This document shows, piece after piece, positions 1-8,444 of a DNA stretch of 64,000 nt (its first letter is position 1; the number at the start of each line of letters is the position of its first letter). Source of the stretch: Anaeromassilibacillus sp. An250 (GTDB taxonomy: Bacteria; Bacillota; Clostridia; Oscillospirales; Acutalibacteraceae); NCBI RefSeq assembly GCF_002159845.1, contig NZ_NFJK01000002.1, positions 62,001 through 126,000 on the forward strand, written 5' to 3'. The notes beneath the pieces were generated by a model, which saw only the letters and a program-made list of their open reading frames with translations, did not search any database and was not told where the DNA came from. Position numbers and translations under genes: made by a program.

Positions 1-1
1 T

Positions 2-406
2 CAGAAGCTCGATGAAATTGTGGAGACATCCCTGAGGAGCGCCGCTCTGTGGGATGAGGTAAAGGACCGCCTAAAGAAGTCCGCGCTCGGCTTGTCCGGC
101 GGCCAGCAGCAGCGCCTGTGCATTGCGCGTGCTCTGGCGGTGGAGCCGGATGTCATCCTGATGGACGAACCGACCAGCGCCCTGGACCCGATTTCTACTT
201 CTAAGATTGAAGATTTGATGGATGACTTGCGCGACCGGTATACGGTGGTCATTGTTACGCATAATATGCAGCAGGCAGCCCGTATTGCCGACCGCACGGC
301 GTTTTTCCTCTTAGGGGAACTGGTGGAATATTCCGATACGCTGTCCATGTTCAATAAGCCTAAGGACGAACGGACAGAGCGCTATATCACCGGCCGTTTC
401 GGTTAA
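2..406 (+). CDS. pstB: Phosphate ABC transporter ATP-binding protein PstB (3' part)
   Basis: The window opens inside this gene; 134 codons to the stop are present. PstB is the cytoplasmic ATPase of the high-affinity PstSCAB phosphate importer. Visible are the ABC signature LSGGQQQR, the Walker B stretch [13 protein letters not shown] and the switch histidine in [10 protein letters not shown], followed by the typical end RYITGRFG. The Walker A motif lies upstream of the window. The gene is followed by phoU, phoB and phoR in the same direction, the usual order in Firmicutes, so this is the end of a Pst-Pho cluster. Assignment to PstB rather than another ABC ATPase rests on the characteristic QQQR signature, the C-terminus and the PhoU neighbour. 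Confidence 0.95.
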   Translation, partial: QKLDEIVETSLRSAALWDEVKDRLKKSALGLSGGQQQRLCIARALAVEPDVILMDEPTSALDPISTSKIEDLMDDLRDRYTVVIVTHNMQQAARIADRTAFFLLGELVEYSDTLSMFNKPKDERTERYITGRFG

Positions 407-412
407 TTCTTC

Positions 413-441
413 TTCCATTTTCAGCGGATTTGCTGTATAAT
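413..441 (+). promoter_or_regulatory. Possible promoter upstream of phoU
   Basis: A perfect -10 TATAAT (436-441) preceded directly by TG lies in the 86-bp gap between pstB and phoU. The -35 at 17 bp spacing (TTCCAT, 413-418) is poor, so this may be a secondary promoter that adds to read-through from pst. Confidence 0.35.
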
Positions 442-492
442 ATCTAAATAAGGCAAATTTATTGTGTATTATAAACGTAGGAGATTGGAATT

Positions 493-1158
493 ATGGCAAG
501 AAAACTATTTGACCGTGAGATTAACGATCTGATCCACTCGATGACTGAATTAGGGAACAAGGTGGACGGGCGCATTCAGATGACGATCGATGCCCTGCGT
601 ACGCTCGATATGGAAAAGGCGAAATATGTGGCGACTAGCGACGGTGAGATCGACGGCGAAGAGCATAAGATTGAGCAGATGTGCATGAATCTGATTGCGT
701 TGCAGCAGCCGATCGCCAGCGACCTGCGTACGATTGCGGCCTGTTTGAAGATTTTGACCGATATGGAGCGTGAGGCTGACCAGTGCGCAGATATTTGCGA
801 CATTCTCACCATCGCTGAGCTTGACCGGAGCAGTTTGGCGCTGTCCCATGTGGTACAGATGATGGAAGCGGCGCATGATATGTTCCGCGGCGCATTGGAT
901 GTATTCCTGAGCCGTGACGTGGAGAAGGCGCGGGAAATCTGCAAGGCGGACGACAATGTGGATTCCATGTTTTCCAAGATTGTCCTGGAAGTTTGCGGGA
1001 TCATCACGGAGAACCCGCAGAATGTTATGTGTGACGTCGATTTGATCTTCATCACGAAGTATGCGGAGCGTATGGCAGACCATGCGACCAATATCGCGGA
1101 GTGGGTCATCTATATGGAGACTGGCGTGCATCCGGACCTCAATACAAAAGTCGTTTGA
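493..1158 (+). CDS. phoU: Phosphate transport regulator PhoU
   Basis: A 221-residue protein of normal PhoU length made of two PhoU helical-bundle repeats. It contains the conserved acidic metal-binding stretches, for example DMEREADQCADI in the first repeat and ITKYAERMADHATNIAEWVIY in the second. PhoU couples the Pst transporter to the PhoR kinase and damps phosphate uptake and signalling when phosphate is sufficient; it acts at the inner face of the membrane. It starts 86 bp after pstB with GTAGGAG as ribosome-binding site and is followed 87 bp later by phoB. Confidence 0.95.
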   Translation: MARKLFDREINDLIHSMTELGNKVDGRIQMTIDALRTLDMEKAKYVATSDGEIDGEEHKIEQMCMNLIALQQPIASDLRTIAACLKILTDMEREADQCADICDILTIAELDRSSLALSHVVQMMEAAHDMFRGALDVFLSRDVEKAREICKADDNVDSMFSKIVLEVCGIITENPQNVMCDVDLIFITKYAERMADHATNIAEWVIYMETGVHPDLNTKVV

Positions 1159-1245
1159 GTTCGCTTGTAGGGCGGCAGGGCATCCGCTGGCCGCCCCATA
1201 CATAGTTGTTGTGCGGAAGCGCGCAGAGAAAGAGAGGGGCATTTT

Positions 1246-1932
1246 ATGCCTTTGGTATATATTGCAGACGACGAACCAAATATTCGCCGCCTGGTTGCGT
1301 TTGGCTTAAAGGACAGCGGCTTCGAATCCGCTGAGTTTGCAGATGGGGAGACGCTTTTGGCCGGGATAAAGGCGCGGAAGCCGGATGTTATTATCCTGGA
1401 CTGGATGATGCCTCCGCCGGATGGTTTGGCAGTGTGCCGTACGCTGCGGTCCGATGCAGATACACGGGATATCCCGATCCTGATGCTGACGGCGCGCGGG
1501 GAAGAGATTGACAAGGTGTTGGGCTTAGAGCTCGGCGCGGACGATTATATCGTCAAGCCGTTTGGGATCAAAGAGCTTTGCGCACGTGTGCGGGCGGTTC
1601 TGCGCCGGACGGCGCGTTCCCAGGAGCCGGAGCAGAAGTTGGAAGCCGGCACGCTGCAAGTGGACATCGCGCGCCATACGGTTACAAAGAATGGAACAAA
1701 AATCGAATTAACCGCCAAAGAGTTTGACCTGCTGGCAATGTTGATGAAAAACCGTGGGAAAGTGCTCACACGCGACAGCCTGCTGGATAAAGTTTGGGGT
1801 GTGGAATATTTTGGAGACACCCGTACCGTGGATGTGCATGTGCGCTATTTGCGGCAAAAAGTAGAAGATGACCCGGATCATCCGGTCTTAATCCAGACGG
1901 TGCGCGGCGTTGGGTACCGGTTTTCCGAATAA
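1246..1932 (+). CDS. phoB: Response regulator PhoB/PhoP type (OmpR family)
   Basis: A 228-residue two-component response regulator. The N-terminal receiver domain (about 1-120) has the acidic pair D8-D9, the phospho-acceptor D52 in LDWMMPP, the conserved T in MLTARGEE and K in IVKPFG. The C-terminal winged helix (about 130-228) has the OmpR-type pattern LTAKEFDLLAMLMKN, TVDVHVRYLRQKVE and the end VRGVGYRF. It binds DNA as a dimer after phosphorylation by PhoR. Its place between phoU and phoR supports phosphate control. The start has GAGAGGGG upstream. It could control other genes as well; the family alone does not fix the regulon. Confidence 0.9.
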   Translation: MPLVYIADDEPNIRRLVAFGLKDSGFESAEFADGETLLAGIKARKPDVIILDWMMPPPDGLAVCRTLRSDADTRDIPILMLTARGEEIDKVLGLELGADDYIVKPFGIKELCARVRAVLRRTARSQEPEQKLEAGTLQVDIARHTVTKNGTKIELTAKEFDLLAMLMKNRGKVLTRDSLLDKVWGVEYFGDTRTVDVHVRYLRQKVEDDPDHPVLIQTVRGVGYRFSE

Positions 1933-2007
1933 AATTGTTGGCATGCCTTTTGGGGTGTGCCACTTTTTTTACATCGTATTTATCTGACAAGCAGAGGGGA
2001 CAGCAAA

Positions 2008-3741
2008 ATGAAAAAGCGGATGATGCTGTGCAACATCATCATAATTGTCGTAGGCTTTGTAGCCGCCTTTTTGACAGCCACATTGCTAGTACAAAATCAA
2101 TACGAGCGGGAGTTCACCAGGCAATTGGATACCGCGCTGGCGGTACTCTCTACACAGATAGAGGATTTGGAAGATCCGGAAAAAGAAGCTTCTGCTTTGG
2201 GGGAAGCGCTGCAAGAGGCGGGGTTGCCCATCCGCATCACCATCCTGGATGAGGAAGGAAACGTCCTGGGGGATAGCGAGGGGCGGGAGATCACAGAAAA
2301 CCACGCAGACCGCCCGGAGATCCTACAGGCGCGTGAAGAGGGTGTTGGGTATGATATGCGAAAGAGCAACAGCGTGGGAACACAATATTACTATGAGGCG
2401 CGGCACGTAGGGCAATATTATTTGCGTGCGGCGTTGCCTACAGGCGCGCTGGAGGAGACAATCCAGCAGATGTGGATGGATGCAGGGCTCGGTATGCTGT
2501 TTGGTATTGTGATGGTGTGTATGGCGTCGAGCATTTTTGTCACGTGGATCAGCGAACCAGTCAAACGGATGAGCGTTGCAGCACGCCGCTTGGCGGACGG
2601 CGAATTTTCCATCCGGGTGGAAGGGAAATTTAGCTATGAATTTGCAGAGCTGGCCCAGGCGTTTAATCAGATGGCAGACAGCACGGAACACGCGGTGAGC
2701 CTTCTCAAGACAAAGCAGGAACAGTTGGAAGGGGTCCTCCAGGGGATGAATGACGGGGTACTTGCAGTAGACGAGGGCGGGGAAGTGCTCTTCCTCAACC
2801 AGAGCGCACGCAAGTTGCTCCACTGCCCGTCGATGCAGGTCGGGGACCATCTGGAAGGTAGCCTTCTGTTGACAAAAGTTTCCGCCCTGCTGCAAGAAAC
2901 GATCTGTGCCGGAAAACCGATCAATGACGAATGGATCAATTTGCCGGAGGATAAGCGGTATACCGTTTATGCAGCGCCGATGGAGGCGCGGCCCACAGGT
3001 TCGGCATTGGTGGTCCTTTCCGATGTGACGCGCATGCGGAAAATGGAGCAGATGCGCAGTGAGTTTGTCTCCAATGTCACCCATGAACTCAAAACGCCGC
3101 TGACCTCGATCCGCGGCAGCATCGAGCTTCTGAAGAGCGCGGACCGCGATGAGGAAACACGCCGGTATTTTTATGATGTATTGGATATTGAGACAGACCG
3201 CCTGACCCATTTAATTGACGACCTCTTGGTGCTCTCCCAGATTGAGAACGCCAAGGACGACCCCTCCATGCGCCCTTGCAATGTGAAAGAGGCGCTGGAA
3301 GCCTGTGTGGAGCGCGCAAAGTCGCTCGGCCAGGAGAACCATGTCCGCATGCATATCGATGCCGATCCGGAGCTCTATGTGGCTTGTACGCCGACACGCT
3401 TACAGCAGCTCTTTGGGAACCTGATCGACAATGCGGTCAAATACAACGTCAAGGACGGCAGCGTGTTCATCACGGCGCAGCGCCAGCGTCAGACCGCTGT
3501 GGTGCGGGTGAAGGACACAGGGATTGGCATTGCGAAAGAGCATTTCCCGCGCTTATTCGAACGTTTTTACCGCGTGGATACCAGCCGTTCCAGGGAGATC
3601 GGCGGCACGGGCTTGGGCCTTTCCATTGTCAAGCATTTGGTAGCGCTGTACGGCGGGGAAATTGGGGTGGAGAGCGAGCCCGGAAAGGGGACTGCCTTCA
3701 CGATTTGCTTGCCGTTAGCACCAAAAGAAAAGGAAAAATAA
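2008..3741 (+). CDS. phoR: Sensor histidine kinase PhoR
   Basis: Start chosen at 2008 (ribosome-binding site AGAGGGG, 8 bp upstream), giving 577 residues; a longer open frame from 1957 lacks a good site. Order of parts: transmembrane segment about 8-28, extracytoplasmic region about 30-155, second transmembrane segment about 158-180, HAMP, a PAS-like region about 240-345, then HisKA with phospho-acceptor H359 in VTHELKTPLTSIRG. The HATPase domain shows the N box NLIDNAVKYN and the G boxes DTGIGI and GGTGLGLSIVKHL. This is the classical PhoR layout. It phosphorylates PhoB when phosphate is scarce and is the last gene of the cluster, 75 bp after phoB. Confidence 0.92.
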   Translation: MKKRMMLCNIIIIVVGFVAAFLTATLLVQNQYEREFTRQLDTALAVLSTQIEDLEDPEKEASALGEALQEAGLPIRITILDEEGNVLGDSEGREITENHADRPEILQAREEGVGYDMRKSNSVGTQYYYEARHVGQYYLRAALPTGALEETIQQMWMDAGLGMLFGIVMVCMASSIFVTWISEPVKRMSVAARRLADGEFSIRVEGKFSYEFAELAQAFNQMADSTEHAVSLLKTKQEQLEGVLQGMNDGVLAVDEGGEVLFLNQSARKLLHCPSMQVGDHLEGSLLLTKVSALLQETICAGKPINDEWINLPEDKRYTVYAAPMEARPTGSALVVLSDVTRMRKMEQMRSEFVSNVTHELKTPLTSIRGSIELLKSADRDEETRRYFYDVLDIETDRLTHLIDDLLVLSQIENAKDDPSMRPCNVKEALEACVERAKSLGQENHVRMHIDADPELYVACTPTRLQQLFGNLIDNAVKYNVKDGSVFITAQRQRQTAVVRVKDTGIGIAKEHFPRLFERFYRVDTSRSREIGGTGLGLSIVKHLVALYGGEIGVESEPGKGTAFTICLPLAPKEKEK

Positions 3742-3749
3742 GGAGTGTG

Positions 3750-3786
3750 TGGTGATATTTCCCTTTGCTTTTGTACTATATCACCA
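3750..3786. repeat. Inverted repeat after phoR
   Basis: Perfect 9-bp arms TGGTGATAT (3750-3758) and ATATCACCA (3778-3786) with a 19-nt loop, starting 8 bp after the phoR stop. No U tract follows, so it is more likely an mRNA 3'-end or protein-binding structure than an intrinsic terminator. Confidence 0.5.
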
Positions 3787-3846
3787 AAAAGCGTTAAAGA
3801 AACTGCACACATTGCTCGAAACCGTATGCCTTCCACAAAAAGCAGG

Positions 3847-3875
3847 TTGCATTTCGACGGAAAAAGAGTTAAAAT
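3847..3875 (+). promoter_or_regulatory. Predicted promoter of the paaK-ior operon
   Basis: -35 TTGCAT (3847-3852), 17-bp spacer, -10 TAAAAT (3870-3875). The expected start of transcription near 3882 would place the first leader hairpin (3887-3915) at the very 5' end of the mRNA. Confidence 0.55.
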
Positions 3876-3886
3876 AACAAAAGACA

Positions 3887-3995
3887 ACCGCACCAGAGCT
3901 GGCCTTTGGTGCGGTAAATTTTACAGCATCGCCTCCACCAAACGACGGAGCACGGCCCCCGCCGTTTTTCCTGGAGCGGCTGTTGTGTGGAGGTG
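3887..3995 (+). promoter_or_regulatory. Structured leader of paaK with hairpin, nested terminator and Shine-Dalgarno sequestration
   Basis: Three elements are visible. A 9-bp hairpin ACCGCACCA/TGGTGCGGT (3887-3895/3907-3915) lies at the predicted 5' end. CCTCCAC (3932-3938) is exactly complementary to GTGGAGG (3987-3993), which contains the paaK ribosome-binding site. Between these two strands sits a GC hairpin ACGGC-CCCC-GCCGT (3952-3965) followed by UUUUC, a short intrinsic-terminator shape. This suggests control by attenuation or translation initiation. It does not match T-box, SAM, glycine or lysine riboswitch patterns that I know; function is inferred. Confidence 0.5.
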
Positions 3996-4005
3996 TACCC
4001 GATCC

Positions 4006-5313
4006 ATGTTTTATCAAAAAGACGTGGAAACCATGCGCCGCGCAGATATTGAGGCGCTACAGCTGCAAAAGCTGAAAAAGATGGTGGATTATTGCTACAA
4101 TAACATCCCGTTTTATCATGAGCGGCTGCAAGAAGCCGGCGTTACCGGCGATAAGATAAAGACCTTGTCGGATATCCAATATATCCCCTTTACCACAAAG
4201 GATGACATCCGCGACAATTATCCCTTTGGCATGATGGCGTGCCCAATGAAAAATATTGTGCGCATCCACGCCTCCTCCGGGACCACCGGCAAGCCCACGG
4301 TCGGCGTGTATACCAAAAAGGACATCGACACCTGGGCGGAGCTGATCGCCCGCATTGGGGCGGCTTCCGGCGTGACGGATGAGGACATCATCCAGATTTC
4401 CTTTGGCTACGGCCTGTTTACCGGGGCGCTGGGCCTGCACTACGGCTTGGAAAAGCTGGGCGCGACGGTTATCCCGGCATCCTCCGGAAATACGCAGAAG
4501 CAGCTGATGATGTTCCGCGATTTTGGCGTGACCGGGTTGGTGGCGACCCCGTCCTATGCGCTGTATCTGGGCGAGATGGTCAAGGAATCCCCGTATCCCG
4601 CCAGCGCATACAAGCTGCGCATCGGCCTGCTGGGGTCCGAGGGCTGCACCGAAGAGATGCGGACGCAGATCGAAAAGAACCTACATATGTTTGTCACCGA
4701 CAACTACGGCATGACCGAACTCGGCGGCCCGGGCGTTTCCGGCGAGTGCGAACTGCGCTGTGGGCTGCACTTCGCGGAGGACCACTTCCTGCCGGAGATC
4801 ATCGACCGGGATACCCTTGAGCGCAAGGGGCCGGGTGAAGTGGGCGAGCTGGTGGTCACCACGCTGTCGCGCGAAGGAATGCCGGTCCTGCGCTACCGCA
4901 CCAAGGACATCACCCGCATCAATTATGAGCCCTGTGCATGCGGACGCACCCACGCGCGCATGGATAAGGTGATGGGGCGCACCGACGACATGATGATTAT
5001 CAAGGGCGTCAACGTATTCCCGTCGCAGATCGAGAGCGTTTTGGTGGGGATGGAGCATGTCGGCCCGCACTATCAGCTGATCGTGCGCAAGAAGAACTTC
5101 CTGGATACCCTGGAGGTCAAAGTGGAGCTCAGCAACGGCGAACTGTTGCAGAGCTATGGCGAGCTGGAGGCGTTGCAGCATAAGATCCACGACCGCCTGA
5201 AGAGCGTCCTTGGCCTGGAGACAAAGGTCACGCTGGCCGAACCCAAGAGCTTGGAGCGCTTCCAGGGCAAGGCAAAACGCATCCTGGACCTGCGCAACGA
5301 GCCGGAGGAATAA
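4006..5313 (+). CDS. paaK: Phenylacetate-CoA ligase family protein
   Basis: The 435-residue frame from 4006 matches the usual PaaK length; the longer open frame from 3745 includes the leader and is not used. The adenylate-forming motif ASSGTTGKPTVGVYT lies near residue 88, NYGMTELGGPG follows, and the C-terminal part contains TKDITRI, GRTDDMMIIKGVNVFPSQIE and a terminal ACT-like AMP-binding subdomain. The family converts arylacetates and CoA with ATP to aryl-CoA; in fermenters beside IorAB it may run in the ATP-forming or acid-releasing direction. It is the first gene of an operon with iorA, iorB and an ACT protein. Substrate (phenyl-, hydroxyphenyl- or indoleacetate) cannot be told from sequence. 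Confidence 0.88.
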   Translation: MFYQKDVETMRRADIEALQLQKLKKMVDYCYNNIPFYHERLQEAGVTGDKIKTLSDIQYIPFTTKDDIRDNYPFGMMACPMKNIVRIHASSGTTGKPTVGVYTKKDIDTWAELIARIGAASGVTDEDIIQISFGYGLFTGALGLHYGLEKLGATVIPASSGNTQKQLMMFRDFGVTGLVATPSYALYLGEMVKESPYPASAYKLRIGLLGSEGCTEEMRTQIEKNLHMFVTDNYGMTELGGPGVSGECELRCGLHFAEDHFLPEIIDRDTLERKGPGEVGELVVTTLSREGMPVLRYRTKDITRINYEPCACGRTHARMDKVMGRTDDMMIIKGVNVFPSQIESVLVGMEHVGPHYQLIVRKKNFLDTLEVKVELSNGELLQSYGELEALQHKIHDRLKSVLGLETKVTLAEPKSLERFQGKAKRILDLRNEPEE

Positions 5314-5374
5314 GCGAACATGGGAATTTCATCCGTCCATGCGGCGGATAGGTCTGATATATAGGAGAGGTAAA

Positions 5375-7117
5375 ATGAAAAAGTTACTGTTGGGAAACGA
5401 AGCGGTCGCGCGCGGCCTTTACGAGGCCGGTGTGCGGGTGGTGTCCAGCTATCCTGGCACCCCCAGCACGGAGATCACAGAGGCGGCCGCCACGTATGAG
5501 GAAATTTACTGCGAATGGGCTTCGAACGAGAAAGTGGCGGCGGAGGTCGCTGCCGGCGCGAGCTTTGCCGGGGCGCGCTCATTCTGCGCGCAGAAGCACG
5601 TGGGCCTGAATGTGGCTGCGGACCCGCTCTTCACGATGAGCTACATCGGCGTGAACGGTGGCATGGTGCTTGCCGTGGCCGACGACCCGGGCCTGCATTC
5701 GTCGCAAAACGAACAGGACTCCCGCAACTATGCGATTGCCGCAAAGCTCCCGATGCTAGAACCCGCCGATTCTGCGGAGTGCCGGGACTTCACGAAGCTG
5801 GCCTACGAGCTCTCCGAGCAGTTCGATACGCCGGTGCTCCTGCGCTTGACGACGCGCGTCGCGCACAGCCGCAGCCCGGTGGAGCTGTACGAGCGCGAGG
5901 AGCACGCACTCAAGCCGTACGAGAAAAACCCTGCGAAAAACGTCATGCTGCCCGCTTTTGCGAAGCCGAAGCACTATAAGGTGGAGGAGCGCACGCAGAA
6001 GCTTTCCGCCTGGTCGGATGAAGCGGACATCAACGTGTTGGAGGACAATCATTCCGAGGTCGGTGTGATTGCTTCCGGCGCGGTATATCAGTATGCAAAA
6101 GAGGCGTTGGGCGATACCGTGTCCTATTTGAAGCTGGGGATGGTACACCCGCTGCCCCTCAAGAAGATCCAGGAGCTGGCCTCCAAGGTCAAGACGCTCT
6201 ATGTGATTGAAGAACTCGACGATGTGATCGAGTCGTTCTGCAAAAAGAACGGGATCGCCGTGCATGGCAAGGATGTGTTCCCGCGCTGCGACGAATTCTC
6301 GCAGAATGTGATCCGCCAGTGTATGCTGGGCAAAGTGCCGGAGAGCAAAAAGGTGGATGCGGAGACGCCGGGCCGCCCGCCGGTGATGTGCTGCGGCTGC
6401 CCGCACAGGGGCCTGTTCTATGCCTTGAAGAAGGCAAAGGTCTATGTCAGCGGCGACATCGGCTGCTATACCCTCGGCGCATCCGCCCCGTTGAGCGCGA
6501 TCGATACCTGCATCTGCATGGGCGCGTCCGTCTCTGCGCTGCACGGCTACAACAAGGCCCGCGGCAAGGACGCGGAGCAGAAGAGCGTTGCGGTCATCGG
6601 CGACTCCACGTTCATTCATTCCGGTATTACGGGCTTGATCGACATCGCCTACAATCAGAGCAATTCCGTGGTCATCATCCTCGACAACTCGATTACGGGC
6701 ATGACCGGCCACCAGCAGAACCCGACGACCGGTTACAACATCAAGGGCGACCCCACCACAGCGGTCGATTTGGAGGCGCTGTGCAAAGCGGTCGGCATCA
6801 AGCGGGTGCGCGTCTGCGACCCCTATAACCTCAAAGAGGTAGAGTCAGTTCTGAAAGAGGAACTGGCAGCGGAGGAGCCTTCTGTCATCATCAGCCGCCG
6901 TCCGTGCGCGCTGTTGAAATATGTGAAACATAAGCCGTCCCTTGTGGTGGATACGGAGAAATGTATTGGATGTAAAGCGTGCCTGGGCATTGGCTGCCCG
7001 GCGATCAGTGTGCACGGCGGGAAAGCTGCAATTGACCGCACGCAGTGCGTAGGCTGCGGCGTATGCACCACCCTGTGCCCGAAGAGCGCGATCACAGAAC
7101 AGGAGGTACAGGCATGA
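5375..7117 (+). CDS. iorA: Indolepyruvate ferredoxin oxidoreductase, alpha subunit
   Basis: Start at 5375 (TAGGAGAGG upstream) gives 580 residues. The N-terminal pyrimidine-binding domain begins MKKLLLGNEAVARGLYEAGV with the conserved SSYPGTPSTEI. The C-terminal half has the thiamine-diphosphate signature GDSTFIHSG about residue 409 followed by ILDNSITGMTGHQQNP. The last 55 residues form a two-cluster ferredoxin, CIGCKACLGIGCP and CVGCGVCTTLCP. The enzyme decarboxylates arylpyruvates oxidatively to aryl-acetyl-CoA and reduces ferredoxin. The stop overlaps the start of iorB by ATGA, so the subunits are translationally coupled. Position after paaK indicates aromatic amino-acid fermentation. Confidence 0.94.
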   Translation: MKKLLLGNEAVARGLYEAGVRVVSSYPGTPSTEITEAAATYEEIYCEWASNEKVAAEVAAGASFAGARSFCAQKHVGLNVAADPLFTMSYIGVNGGMVLAVADDPGLHSSQNEQDSRNYAIAAKLPMLEPADSAECRDFTKLAYELSEQFDTPVLLRLTTRVAHSRSPVELYEREEHALKPYEKNPAKNVMLPAFAKPKHYKVEERTQKLSAWSDEADINVLEDNHSEVGVIASGAVYQYAKEALGDTVSYLKLGMVHPLPLKKIQELASKVKTLYVIEELDDVIESFCKKNGIAVHGKDVFPRCDEFSQNVIRQCMLGKVPESKKVDAETPGRPPVMCCGCPHRGLFYALKKAKVYVSGDIGCYTLGASAPLSAIDTCICMGASVSALHGYNKARGKDAEQKSVAVIGDSTFIHSGITGLIDIAYNQSNSVVIILDNSITGMTGHQQNPTTGYNIKGDPTTAVDLEALCKAVGIKRVRVCDPYNLKEVESVLKEELAAEEPSVIISRRPCALLKYVKHKPSLVVDTEKCIGCKACLGIGCPAISVHGGKAAIDRTQCVGCGVCTTLCPKSAITEQEVQA

Positions 7118-7695
7118 GCAACGTGAAAAGTGTCATGATTGTCGGCGTAGGCGGGCAGGGAACGCTGCTGGCCAGCCGTGTGCTGGGCAGCGCGATGTTG
7201 AGCCAGGGCGTCGATGTAAAGGTTTCCGAGGTGCACGGCATGAGCCAGCGCGGTGGGTCCGTGGTGACGTATGTGCGCTATGGCGATAAGGTGTATTCCC
7301 CGATCATCGCGCAGGGTGAGGCGGACGTTCTGCTGGCGTTTGAAGCATTGGAGGCGGCCCGGTACCTGCCGTGGTTAAAGCCGGAGGGGACCGTGGTGGT
7401 CAACACCCAGCAGATGGACCCGATGCCCGTTGTAACGGGCGTGGCCGAATACCCGAAGGACATACTCGGAAAGGTGCGCGAGCAGGGCGTAAAGGTCGTT
7501 GCGCTGGACGCTTTGGGGATGGCGGAAGAGGCCGGTTCATCCAAGGCGGTCAATGTGGTTTTGATCGGCGCCATGGCCAAGAAACTGGATCTCCCCAAGG
7601 AGGTCTGGATCGATACCATCAAGGAGACGGTGCCGTCCAAATTTATCGATATGAACCTCAAAGCGTTTGAACTGGGGTACAACGCGGACGTATAA
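7114..7695 (+). CDS. iorB: Indolepyruvate ferredoxin oxidoreductase, beta subunit
   Basis: 193 residues from the ATG at 7114, which overlaps the iorA stop; AGGAGG lies 7 bp upstream. The sequence begins SVMIVGVGGQGTLLASRVLG, the conserved gamma-type nucleotide-binding fold of the 2-oxoacid:ferredoxin oxidoreductase family, and has the characteristic SEVHGMSQRGGSVVTYVRYG. It forms the IorAB complex in the cytoplasm. It is followed by 96 bp that hold a 14-bp perfect palindrome (7728-7741) and then the ACT protein gene. Confidence 0.94.
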   Translation: MSNVKSVMIVGVGGQGTLLASRVLGSAMLSQGVDVKVSEVHGMSQRGGSVVTYVRYGDKVYSPIIAQGEADVLLAFEALEAARYLPWLKPEGTVVVNTQQMDPMPVVTGVAEYPKDILGKVREQGVKVVALDALGMAEEAGSSKAVNVVLIGAMAKKLDLPKEVWIDTIKETVPSKFIDMNLKAFELGYNADV

Positions 7696-7791
7696 AAAAG
7701 CGCGAAGCTTGTTTCGGTTGGCGCCGGTCCCGCATGCGGGAAGCCCAAGCGCGTAACTGAAAGAGAATCAAACCATAAAGGAGGAATCGGT

Positions 7792-8223
7792 ATGCAGATC
7801 CAGCAGATTTCCGTTTTTGTGGAGAATAAGTCCGGCCGCCTTGCAGAGATCACGGAGGCGCTTGCCGCAGCAAATGTGGATATCCGGGCGGTTTCCATCG
7901 CGGATACCAGCGATTTCGGTATTTTGCGGTTGATTGTCAATAAGCCAAAGGAAGCCGTAGAAGCTTTGAAGGCTGCGGGATTGACGGTTTCCCTCACGAG
8001 CGTGATCGCCATGGGGATCGACGACCACCCCGGCGAATTTGCCAAAGCCATGCGCGTGCTGGCGGACAATCAGATTGGCGTGGAATATATCTATGCGTTT
8101 GTCAGCCGCGAACATGGAAAAGCCTTTGTGATTCTTCGTGTGGACGACAGCGAGCGGGCAGTAAACATGCTCAGGGAGAATGGAATTACCATCTTGAGCG
8201 CGGAAGAAATCTACGATTTGTAA
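7792..8223 (+). CDS. Tandem ACT-domain protein
   Basis: A 143-residue protein made of two ACT domains, about 1-68 and 70-143. The first begins IQQISVFVENKSGRLAEITEALAAANVDI; the second starts at VIAMGIDDHPGEFAKAMRVLADNQIGVEYI. ACT domains bind amino acids and regulate enzymes or transcription. Stand-alone tandem ACT proteins are common next to paaK-iorAB, so it probably senses an aromatic amino acid or product of this pathway; that link is inference from context. AGGAGGAATCGGT precedes the ATG, and a terminator follows at 8249. Confidence 0.88.
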   Translation: MQIQQISVFVENKSGRLAEITEALAAANVDIRAVSIADTSDFGILRLIVNKPKEAVEALKAAGLTVSLTSVIAMGIDDHPGEFAKAMRVLADNQIGVEYIYAFVSREHGKAFVILRVDDSERAVNMLRENGITILSAEEIYDL

Positions 8224-8248
8224 TTTATTTAGATTTTTATACGAATTG

Positions 8249-8287
8249 GAGCGGATGGGGGAGTCTTCCTGTCCGCTCTTTTGTTTT
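8249..8287 (+). terminator. Terminator of the paaK-ior operon
   Basis: GAGCGGA (8249-8255) pairs with TCCGCTC (8272-8278) followed by TTTTGTTTT. It lies 25 bp after the ACT gene stop. Confidence 0.8.
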
Positions 8288-8393
8288 AGCGGGGAACGGA
8301 AATTCAGGGGGATTTATAGAAAGGGACAGGGGGTTGCTAAAAAGGGAGAGGGAAGCGGTGTACTGTGCCACGCGGGAAGGATTACGGGAAAAG

Positions 8394-8426
8394 AAAACGG
8401 AAGGGAAAATTTTTCCCTTCCGTTTT
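8394..8426. terminator. Bidirectional terminator between convergent genes
   Basis: AAAACGGAAGGGAAAA (8394-8409) and its exact complement (8411-8426) flank a single T, giving a hairpin with A/U tracts on both sides. It separates the plus-strand ior operon from the minus-strand flavodoxin gene that ends at 8445. Confidence 0.85.
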
Positions 8427-8444
8427 ATAATGAGATAAGAGGTC

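Noticed and set aside
3887-4005. T-box leader before paaK
   Set aside because: The conserved T-box antiterminator sequence and specifier-loop features are not present; the GGTGCGGT seen is part of a simple hairpin.
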